DNA from: Avispirillum sp959601495
GTDB taxonomy: Bacteria; Bacillota; Clostridia; Oscillospirales; CAG-272
Length of the DNA: 64,000 nt
NCBI GenBank assembly: GCA_959601495.1
Contig: CAUGPT010000003.1
Location: 1-64,000, forward strand
Direction of reading: 5' to 3'
The first letter of the stretch is position 1. Each line of letters begins with the position of its first letter. Positions 24,944 to 32,256 of the stretch are shown one piece after another. Made by a program: the position numbers and the translations under genes. The notes under the pieces were generated by a model, which searched no databases, was not told where the DNA came from, and worked only from the letters and a program-made list of their open reading frames with translations.

Positions 24944-26037
24944 TATTTGTTAAGACCGAGGGGGTATGTCCAGCCCATAAAGTCCTCGACGGTGCCGGTC
25001 TGTATGCCGTACAAAGTGTCGTAAAGCTTCTGGGAAAGCGCGCCGACCTTGCCGTCGGCAACGGTCATATCCTTGCCCTCGATGCAAAGCCAGCCGATAG
25101 GAGAAATTACCGCCGCGGTGCCGCTTGCGAATATCTCCTTAAGTGTGCCGTCCTTGCTCGCAGCCTGAATTTCGTCAATGGAGAGCTTGCGCTCGCTGAC
25201 CTTGACGCCCCAGTGCTTCAGCAGTCTTATAACGGAATCTCTCGTAATTCCGGGGAGTATCGTGCCGGAGTCCAGAGGCGCGGTTATCACCTCGTCGCCG
25301 ATATAGAAGAACGCGTTGGACGTGCCTATCTCCTCAACATACTTGTGCTCTGCAGCGTCAAGCCACAAAACGTCCTTGCAGTTGTACTTCATTGCGTCCT
25401 GAGAAGCGCGCATACCGCCGCCGTAGTTGCCGCCGACCTTGGCATATCCCGTGCCGCCGCGCGCCGCGCGGATGTATTTATCCTGAACATATATACGCGT
25501 GGTTGAAAGTCCGCCGTCGTTTGCGGCATAGTAAGAACCTGTGGGGCTGAGAATTATCATAAAGCGGTAGTGCTTTGCGGGAAGCACGGAGAAGGAGACC
25601 TCATCGCCGAAAATGAAGGGGCGAACATACAGTGCCGTACCGGGTGCATGAGGTACCCAGTCGATATCCTCTTTGATAACGGCGCGTACCGCCGCAACAA
25701 GAAGATCGTCGGGCAGCTCGGGAATGCACATACGCTCGTTTGTTCTCTTCATTCTCGCAACGTTCATGTCGGGTCTGAAAAGCTGAATGTCGCCGTCGGG
25801 AGTGCGGTATGCCTTCATACCCTCGAACATCATCTGCGCGTAGTGCAGAACGCAGGATGCGGGCTCGATGAGAATAGGCTCGTGGGGAACGACTCTGCCG
25901 TCGTGCCAGCCCTCGCCCTCATCATAGTCCATTACAAACATATGATCCGTAAAGTATTTCGCAAAGCCCAGTTTTGTTTCGTCCTCGGGACGCTTTTTGG
26001 GATGTGTCGTTCTCGTTACGGGAAAAACGTAGTTCAT
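24943..26037 (-). CDS. ilvE: Branched-chain amino acid aminotransferase (class IV)
   Basis: 364 aa, eukaryotic-type BCAT length. 'FEGMKAYR' (about residue 92), 'MERTNERMCIPELP'-like start of the large domain, and 'GGTGYAKVGGNYGGGMRA', where Lys forms the PLP Schiff base. It interconverts Leu/Ile/Val (sometimes Phe) with the 2-oxoacids. Its product or substrate is the same 2-oxoacid handled by the downstream oxidoreductase. 30 nt after the nitrilase gene. Confidence 0.93.
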   Translation of the reverse strand: MNYVFPVTRTTHPKKRPEDETKLGFAKYFTDHMFVMDYDEGEGWHDGRVVPHEPILIEPASCVLHYAQMMFEGMKAYRTPDGDIQLFRPDMNVARMKRTNERMCIPELPDDLLVAAVRAVIKEDIDWVPHAPGTALYVRPFIFGDEVSFSVLPAKHYRFMIILSPTGSYYAANDGGLSTTRIYVQDKYIRAARGGTGYAKVGGNYGGGMRASQDAMKYNCKDVLWLDAAEHKYVEEIGTSNAFFYIGDEVITAPLDSGTILPGITRDSVIRLLKHWGVKVSERKLSIDEIQAASKDGTLKEIFASGTAAVISPIGWLCIEGKDMTVADGKVGALSQKLYDTLYGIQTGTVEDFMGWTYPLGLNK

Positions 26038-26067
26038 GATATTTTCTCCTTTATATATTGATAAAAA

Positions 26068-26856
26068 TTATATACTGTATAATTCGCGTCTGCGGTCGGC
26101 AAACACGTTTATGCTGTCTCGTATACCGCCGAGCACCGACATATCGCAGTCGGCGCAGATTATCTCCTCGCCGCATCCCGCTTTTGACAGAACGCCGCCA
26201 AGAGGATCGTATATGACGGAAGAGCCGCCGTATACCGTCTCGCCGGCAGTTCCGCAGGAATTGCACAGCGCAAGAAACATCTGATTTTCTATTGCCCGCG
26301 CTCTTGTAAGCGCTTCAAGCTGCATCGTGCGGACACTCGGCCACTGCGAAACAAGGAAAAGCACGTCAAGGGGGACCTCGGCGCTCATTGTGCGAGCCGC
26401 CTCGGGAAAGCGGATGTCATAGCATATAAGCACGCCGCACCGCACGCCGTCAAGGGTGAAGGTGCAGAAATGATCGCCCGCCCTGAAATACTCATGCTCG
26501 CCCATGGGGGTGAAAAGATGAGTTTTGTCGTACGATGCAATGCACTCGCCGCTTCTGTCAAAAACATACGAAGTGTTGTACACTTTTCCGCCGCGGGCGT
26601 CCGAAACGCTGCCCGCCACTATGTTAACGCCGAATTCTTTCGCCGCGCCGCCGATCTCGCGTCTGACCCTCTCGCCGTCCTTGTCGGAAAGAGCGGAAAG
26701 CCCCTCTTTCGGGAAAAAGCCCGTGTTCCACGTTTCGGGAAGCACACAGACATCGCAGCCGTCGGCGCATGCTTTTTCGATAAGCCGTTTTGCGGCATCG
26801 AAATTTTCATCCGGCGCCGCAAGCCGCATATTCATCTGAATACATGATATTTTCAT
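26068..26856 (-). CDS. Nitrilase-superfamily amidase (omega-amidase-like)
   Basis: 262 aa. Catalytic triad visible: Glu41 in 'CVLPETW', Lys111 in 'SYDKTHLF' and Cys145 in 'GVLICYDIRFPEAAR'. The closest functional pattern is YafV/Nit2 omega-amidase, which removes the amide from 2-oxo acids formed by glutamine- or methionine-type transamination. Its place directly before ilvE supports a transamination-linked function. It follows the first acyl-CoA synthetase gene after 27 nt, so they share a transcript. Confidence 0.88.
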   Translation of the reverse strand: MKISCIQMNMRLAAPDENFDAAKRLIEKACADGCDVCVLPETWNTGFFPKEGLSALSDKDGERVRREIGGAAKEFGVNIVAGSVSDARGGKVYNTSYVFDRSGECIASYDKTHLFTPMGEHEYFRAGDHFCTFTLDGVRCGVLICYDIRFPEAARTMSAEVPLDVLFLVSQWPSVRTMQLEALTRARAIENQMFLALCNSCGTAGETVYGGSSVIYDPLGGVLSKAGCGEEIICADCDMSVLGGIRDSINVFADRRRELYSI

Positions 26857-26883
26857 TTTGCCTTACGCCTCCGATTTGTTAGT

Positions 26884-29166
26884 TTACAGTCGGTTTCTTT
26901 GTATTTTTCCGGTCGAAGTTTTGGGCAGCTCGTCGCGGAACACGACGAGGCGGGGATATTTGTAAGGAGCCGTATGTGTCTTGACGTAGTTCTGAATTTC
27001 TTTTTTCAGCTCTTCCGTCGGCTCCGTGCCCTTTGTAAGCACCACGCTTGCCTTTACTATCTGACCGCGCACCTCGTCGGGGGCTGCGGAAACTCCGCAT
27101 TCAAGCACATAAGGCAGCTCCATGATAACGCTTTCTATCTCGAAAGGTCCTATGCGGTATCCCGATGACTTGATAATGTCGTCCACTCTGCCCACATACC
27201 AGTAGAAGCCGTCCTCATCGCGCCAGGCGGTGTCGCCCGTATGGTAGAAGCCGTCGTGCCGGACTTCTTTTGTCTTTTCCTCATCGCCGTAGTAGCCGGT
27301 AAAGAGTCCGCAGGGCGCGCCTTCCGATACGTCAATGACGATCTCGCCGACCTCGCCGTCGGGCACAGGCTCGCCGTTTGCGTCAACAAGGGAGACCTTG
27401 TAGATAGGCGCGGGCTTGCCCATGGAGCCTATCTTGTGCGGCGCGCCGCGCAGGTTGCCGATGACCATTGTAGTCTCGGACTGACCGAAGCCCTCAATTA
27501 TCTGAAGCCCGGTCGCCTTTTCAAACTGACGGTACACCTCGGGGTTCAGCGCTTCTCCAGCAGTCGTCATGTGCTTGACGCTTGAAAGATCATACTTTGT
27601 AAGATCCTCTTTTATCATCATGCGCAGCATTGTCGGCGGTGCGCAGAAGGTGGTAATTTGATATTTTTTGAACATGGGCAGTATATCGGCAGCGTCAAAA
27701 CGGTCAAAGTCGTATACGAACGTTGCCGCCTCGCAAAGCCACTGACCGTAAAGCTTGCCCCACATTGCCTTTGCCCAGCCCGTATCGGATATGGTAAAGT
27801 GCAGACCGTCGGGGTCGCAGCAGTGCCAGTATTTTGCCGTATGGAAATGCCCGAGGGCGTATTTGTAGTTGTGCGCCGCGATCTTCGGATATCCGGAAGT
27901 TCCGGATGTGAAGAACATGAGCATAAGATCGTCGCCGCCGGGCGCATCCGCCGGGCGCTCGTAGTGAGAGCTGAAAAGACGGTATTCGTCGTCAAAGCTT
28001 CTCCATCCCTCGCGACTTGCGCCGACAAGCAAAAGATTTTTCATTTTGCCGTAAGTCTTGCAGGCGGCCTCGATCTCCGCTGCCGTGTCGGGAGTGCTTA
28101 TGACCGTTTCAATGCCCGCGGCATTGAAACGGTATTCGAAATCGTGCTGCTGAAGCTGACAGACTGCGGGAATCGCTATCGCTCCCAGCTTATTCAGTCC
28201 CAGCATCGCAAACCAGAACTCGTATGCGCGCCGCAGCACAAGCATTACTCTGTCTCCGCGCTTTATGCCGAGAGAGCTGAAATAGTTTGCGCATCTTGCG
28301 GATGCCTTTTTCATATTCTCAAAGGTAAAGCGGCGCTCGGTCCTGTCGCGGGCAATATGCAGCATTGCAAGTTTATCCGGGCTGCGGGATGCAAGTTCAT
28401 CGACAATGTCAAAAGCGAAATTGAAATGCTCCGTATTTTTGAATGTTATCGAAAGAGGCGTTCCGCGCTCGTTTTTCACGACGTCGACGTATTCGCTGTA
28501 GATACGTTTTTTCGTATCCTGCCTTACGGTCTTCGTCTCCTCGATGCTGCGCGCGGGCGCAAGCTCGGGGATAGGCTCGCCGGAGGGGTTAAGCACTATT
28601 GCGTAGAACTCACAGTCCTCGCCGTTTACGGCTATCATGCCGTGAGGTGTTGACGAATCGTAATATACGCTGTCGCCGCGGCCGAGAACGACGCTGTGCT
28701 CGCCTATCTGAACACGCAGATGGCCCGAGATAACTATATCAAGCTCCTGCCCTTCGTGAGTGGTAAGCTCAATGTCGGCGCTCTGCGCCGATGGGTCATA
28801 CGCGCTGCGGACGTACAGCGGTTCAGCTATCCTGTTCTGAAAAGCGTATGCCAGATTGTAGTACGTCATGCCGTGGGCGTTGGCTATCTCCTGCCCCTCG
28901 CCGCTTCTTGTAAGCGTAAAGGAGCGCAGAGTCGGGCTGTGACCCTCGATTATATCGGTAACGTCAACGTTGAAGGCAAGAGCGCAGCGGTATATGAACG
29001 CAAAGTTCAAATCGCTTCTGCCCGCCTCGCATTCAAGGTATTCGGCGACGGTGACATCCGTTTTCTCCGCCATTTCCTCGGGGCTGAGCCCCTCGATCTC
29101 GCGCAGCTCGCGTATGCGCGCCGCCATCTCGCCTATTTTGTAGTCAAGAGCCGTGATCTGTTTCAT
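26884..29166 (-). CDS. XRE-cupin-acyl-CoA synthetase fusion, copy 1
   Basis: 760 aa, three parts. Residues about 10-68 form an XRE-type helix-turn-helix ('RIRELREIEGLSPEEMAEKT'), about 110-190 a cupin ('HEGQELDIVISGHLRVQIG', 'PHGMIAV'), and 220-760 an AMP-binding acyl-CoA synthetase: 'FFTSGTSGYPK', 'GFGQSETT', 'HTGDTAWRDEDG', 'KSSGYRIGPFEIES', catalytic Lys in 'TGKIQRNRL'. The enzyme half resembles medium-chain/aryl acyl-CoA ligases. GGAGG is 8-9 nt before ATG 29166; the frame remains open to 29226. A T-box leader precedes it and the nitrilase, ilvE and kor genes follow. Confidence 0.9.
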   Translation of the reverse strand: MKQITALDYKIGEMAARIRELREIEGLSPEEMAEKTDVTVAEYLECEAGRSDLNFAFIYRCALAFNVDVTDIIEGHSPTLRSFTLTRSGEGQEIANAHGMTYYNLAYAFQNRIAEPLYVRSAYDPSAQSADIELTTHEGQELDIVISGHLRVQIGEHSVVLGRGDSVYYDSSTPHGMIAVNGEDCEFYAIVLNPSGEPIPELAPARSIEETKTVRQDTKKRIYSEYVDVVKNERGTPLSITFKNTEHFNFAFDIVDELASRSPDKLAMLHIARDRTERRFTFENMKKASARCANYFSSLGIKRGDRVMLVLRRAYEFWFAMLGLNKLGAIAIPAVCQLQQHDFEYRFNAAGIETVISTPDTAAEIEAACKTYGKMKNLLLVGASREGWRSFDDEYRLFSSHYERPADAPGGDDLMLMFFTSGTSGYPKIAAHNYKYALGHFHTAKYWHCCDPDGLHFTISDTGWAKAMWGKLYGQWLCEAATFVYDFDRFDAADILPMFKKYQITTFCAPPTMLRMMIKEDLTKYDLSSVKHMTTAGEALNPEVYRQFEKATGLQIIEGFGQSETTMVIGNLRGAPHKIGSMGKPAPIYKVSLVDANGEPVPDGEVGEIVIDVSEGAPCGLFTGYYGDEEKTKEVRHDGFYHTGDTAWRDEDGFYWYVGRVDDIIKSSGYRIGPFEIESVIMELPYVLECGVSAAPDEVRGQIVKASVVLTKGTEPTEELKKEIQNYVKTHTAPYKYPRLVVFRDELPKTSTGKIQRNRL

Positions 29167-29242
29167 TTGTTTTTCCCTCCGTGCGTTGATGTGTGACAGA
29201 TGCAAAGCGCATTCGGCGCCCCGCACAGCAATTGGAACGAAA

Positions 29243-29520
29243 AAAGCACCCGTCCCAAAGCTTTGGATTACTTTGAGACGAGTGCCGAAACATCAGCTAC
29301 CCGCGGTACCACTCAAATTGCGCCGTAAATAGACGCCTCTCAGGCTCTGTCAAGCCGTATGCATTTCACGCAGCAGTTACGGGAAGGCTCTACTTGCCCG
29401 CATGGGCTTTCTTCCTTCCGGCTCAGAAGCTACAACCGACGCACCGTTTCCGACAGCTCACACCGACCGCTGCCTCTCTGCAGGACGTTTTGCATCAATA
29501 CTCTTCGTCTTTGCCTTTAC
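29243..29520 (-). promoter_or_regulatory. T-box leader 3 (upstream of ACS copy 1)
   Basis: Read on the minus strand: Stem I with GCAGAGAGGC near the start, the invariant T-box TGGTACCGCGGGTAGC (about 29308-29293), and the terminator GCACTCGTCTCAAAG/CTTTGGGACGGGTGC-TTTTTT (29287-29243). Uncharged cognate tRNA would stabilise the antiterminator. Aligned with the other two leaders, the specifier position reads TTC followed by TGAGC; amino acid identity is uncertain. Confidence 0.93.
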
Positions 29521-29526
29521 ATTCTC

Positions 29527-29555
29527 AGTATAATCCAACACTATTCAGTTGTCAA
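29527..29555 (-). promoter_or_regulatory. Promoter of T-box leader 3
   Basis: Minus strand -35 TTGACA (29555-29550), 17 nt, -10 TATACT (29532-29527). Confidence 0.85.
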
Positions 29556-29574
29556 GAGGGAAAACGAATTTTTA

Positions 29575-31842
29575 TCAGAGCTTGTTTCTCTGAATTTTTC
29601 CGCTGGTGGTCTTGGGCAGCTCGTCGCGGAACACCACAAGACGGGGATATTTATAAGGCGCGGTATGCGACTTTACATAGTTCTGAATTTCTTTCTTCAG
29701 TTCTTCCGTCGGCTGCGTACCCTTTGTAAGCACAATGCTTGCCTTTACTATCTGTCCGCGAACCTCGTCGGGAGCGGCGGAAACTCCGCATTCAAGCACA
29801 TAAGGCAGTTCCATGATAACGCTTTCGATCTCGAAAGGCCCTATGCGGTATCCCGAGGACTTGATGATATCGTCCACTCTGCCCACGTACCAGAAGTAGC
29901 CGTCCTCGTCGCGCCATGCGGTGTCGCCCGTATGGTACACGCCGCCGCGCATACATTCCGCGGTCTTTTCGGGCTCCTTGTAGTATTCGTTGAACAGTCC
30001 CACGGGAGCGCCCTTGTCAAGGCGGATGACGATCTCACCCGTTTCACCGCAGGGAACGCTGTGGCCGTCCGCATCAACGATGTCAACATCGTACTGGGGA
30101 GAGGGCTTGCCCATGGAACCGGGACGCACCTCTGTGCCCACAAGGTTTGCAACGGTAAGCGTAGTCTCCGTCTGACCGAAGCCCTCGGCGATGCTGAGGC
30201 CCGTCGCCGCCATAAACTGTTTTGCGATCTCGGGATTGAGCGCTTCGCCGGCGGTGGTCATATGCTTTATTGTAGAGAAATCGTAGCTTGCAAGATCCTC
30301 TTTCATCATCATGCGCAGCATTGTAGGCGGCGCGCAGAATGTGGTGACTTTGTATTTGCCCAGAAGCGGCATGATGTCGCGGGCGTTGAAGCGGTCGAAA
30401 TCATATACGAACACCGCGCCCTCGCACATCCACTGACCGTACAGCTTACCCCAGAGGGACTTACCCCAGCCTGTGTCGGATATGGTAAAGTGCAGCCCGT
30501 CGGGCTCGCAGCAGTGCCAGTACTTGGCGGTCACGAAATGACCGAGCGCATAAGTATGGCTGTGCTCGACCATTTTAGGCTCGCCCGTTGTGCCTGAGGA
30601 GAAGAACATAAGCGCCGCGTCGCGCCCGCAGGGGGTATCCTCCGTGCGGGAGAAGTGGCTTGAATACAGTGCGTACTCGGAGTCGAAGTCGTGCCAGCCG
30701 GGGCGGTTTTCGCCCACAAGTATCATATTTTTAACGGCGGGACACTGCTCCGCGGCTCTGCGCGCTATCTCCGCCGTGTCTCCCTTTGCCGTGCAAAGAA
30801 GAGTGGTAACTCCGGCAGACTTGAAGCGGTATACAAAATCGTGCTCCTGAAGCTGGAACGTTGCGGGGATCGCAACCGCGCCGAGCTTGTGCAGAGCTAT
30901 CATCGCAAACCAGAACTGATAGTGACGGCGGAGCACAAGCATTACCTTGTCGCCCGCGCCGATACCGAGGGATTTGAAGTAGTTCGCGCATCTTGCGGAC
31001 TCTTTCTTTATATCGGAGAACGTAAAGCGTCTCTCGTTCTTGTTCTCGTCAAGATATACCATGGCGAGCTTGTCCGGGTATCTGTCCGCGATAGCGTCCA
31101 CAACGTCAAAGCCGAAGTTGAAGCTGTCCGTGTTTTTAAAGTCTATTTTCTTGAGAACTCCGTTTTCATCCTCCGCTGCGTCAACAAACTTCTCGCAGAG
31201 AAGTCCCGTTGCGGGGCGCAGGGACACAACGCTGCTGCGCACCTCGGATTCTTTTGTTTCCTCACCCGGCAGCACCACCGCGCAGAAAACGCACTCTTTG
31301 CCGTCAACGGCAATCATTCCGTGGGGTATGGAGGAGTTGTAGTATATGCTGTCGCCCTCGTGCAGAACCTCTTTATTCGTACCCACCTGTACAAGAAGCG
31401 ATCCGGAAACGATAAGGTCAAATTCCTGTCCGCTGTGCTTTGTAAGGTGTATGGGCTTGTTCTGAAGTTCGGGAGAATACTCATAGCGCACCCAGTACGG
31501 CTCTGCTATCTTGTGGCGGAACTCGGGGGCAAGGTTTGCAATGCTGATGCCCTCCTCCTTTGCCGTCTGCTGACCCTTGCCGCGTCTTGTAACGGTGTAG
31601 GACGACAGACGTGCGCCGCGTCCCTCAAGAAGCTCGGTAAGCTCAATGCCGAAGGCAAGCGCGCATTTATGTATAAATGTAAACGGCAGATCGGTGCGAC
31701 ATGCTTCATAGTCGCGGTATTCATCGAGGGAGACCTCGGTCTTCTCCGCCATCTCTTCTTCCGTAAAGCCCATGACTTCACGCATTTCGCGTATTCTGTA
31801 TGCGATCTCGTGAAGCTGCGTCATTGTGGACTGTGTGCTCAT
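29575..31842 (-). CDS. XRE-cupin-acyl-CoA synthetase fusion, copy 2
   Basis: 755 aa, a paralogue of the gene at 26884-29166 with identical domain order and a nearly identical last 90 residues. N-terminal HTH 'RIREMREVMGFTEEEMAEKT', cupin 'KHSGQEFDLIVSGSLLVQVG' and 'PHGMIAVDGKE', synthetase motifs 'FFSSGTTGEPK', 'GFGQTETT', 'HTGDTAWRDEDG', catalytic Lys in 'SGKIQRNKL'. GGAGG lies 9 nt before ATG 31842. It has its own T-box leader. The DNA-binding domain suggests that it senses its own ligand, or controls its own operon, in addition to catalysis. Confidence 0.9.
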   Translation of the reverse strand: MSTQSTMTQLHEIAYRIREMREVMGFTEEEMAEKTEVSLDEYRDYEACRTDLPFTFIHKCALAFGIELTELLEGRGARLSSYTVTRRGKGQQTAKEEGISIANLAPEFRHKIAEPYWVRYEYSPELQNKPIHLTKHSGQEFDLIVSGSLLVQVGTNKEVLHEGDSIYYNSSIPHGMIAVDGKECVFCAVVLPGEETKESEVRSSVVSLRPATGLLCEKFVDAAEDENGVLKKIDFKNTDSFNFGFDVVDAIADRYPDKLAMVYLDENKNERRFTFSDIKKESARCANYFKSLGIGAGDKVMLVLRRHYQFWFAMIALHKLGAVAIPATFQLQEHDFVYRFKSAGVTTLLCTAKGDTAEIARRAAEQCPAVKNMILVGENRPGWHDFDSEYALYSSHFSRTEDTPCGRDAALMFFSSGTTGEPKMVEHSHTYALGHFVTAKYWHCCEPDGLHFTISDTGWGKSLWGKLYGQWMCEGAVFVYDFDRFNARDIMPLLGKYKVTTFCAPPTMLRMMMKEDLASYDFSTIKHMTTAGEALNPEIAKQFMAATGLSIAEGFGQTETTLTVANLVGTEVRPGSMGKPSPQYDVDIVDADGHSVPCGETGEIVIRLDKGAPVGLFNEYYKEPEKTAECMRGGVYHTGDTAWRDEDGYFWYVGRVDDIIKSSGYRIGPFEIESVIMELPYVLECGVSAAPDEVRGQIVKASIVLTKGTQPTEELKKEIQNYVKSHTAPYKYPRLVVFRDELPKTTSGKIQRNKL

Positions 31843-31875
31843 GCTGAATATCCTCCGTTTTGAAAATGGAAATTA

Positions 31876-32147
31876 AAAAACCCGTCCCAAGAAAAACTCT
31901 TGAGACGGGAAACTTACTTATTACCCGCGGTACCACTCAAATTGCGTCTTTCGACGCCACTCAGACTCTGACAAGCCGTATGCATTTACGCAGCAGTAAC
32001 GTAAAGAACTAAGGCGGACCGCCCTCATTCTTTCAGCTCGGAAGTGATGGGAAATTAAACACCTGGGCTGTCGGGATCGCACCGTCCCCGACTCTCTGAA
32101 AGCTTGCATGCTTTTCCGTCTTCGTCATAGCCTTTATTTATTCTTTT
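31876..32147 (-). promoter_or_regulatory. T-box leader 2 (upstream of ACS copy 2)
   Basis: Minus strand: CTTTCAG-AGAGTCGG (32100-32087) pairs with CTGAAAG (Stem I base); T-box TGGTACCGCGGG at about 31934-31923; terminator TCCCGTCTCAAGAG / CTTGGGACGGG-TTTTTT (31911-31876). The specifier position by alignment reads TTC then CGAGC. Same layout as leader 3. Confidence 0.93.
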
Positions 32148-32152
32148 TCTAA

Positions 32153-32181
32153 AGTATAGCACCGCGCGGCGGGCGTGTCAA
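32153..32181 (-). promoter_or_regulatory. Promoter of T-box leader 2
   Basis: Minus strand -35 TTGACA (32181-32176), 17 nt, -10 TATACT (32158-32153). Confidence 0.85.
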
Positions 32182-32256
32182 GTAGTTTTTTATGAGAAAA
32201 AATAACAAAACGGCGATTTGTTATGCGCGAATGGCATACCGATTGCACAAATCGGA

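Noticed and set aside
30691..31863. 390-codon plus-strand frame opposite ACS copy 2
   Set aside because: Reverse complement of a conserved enzyme; no domain of its own.
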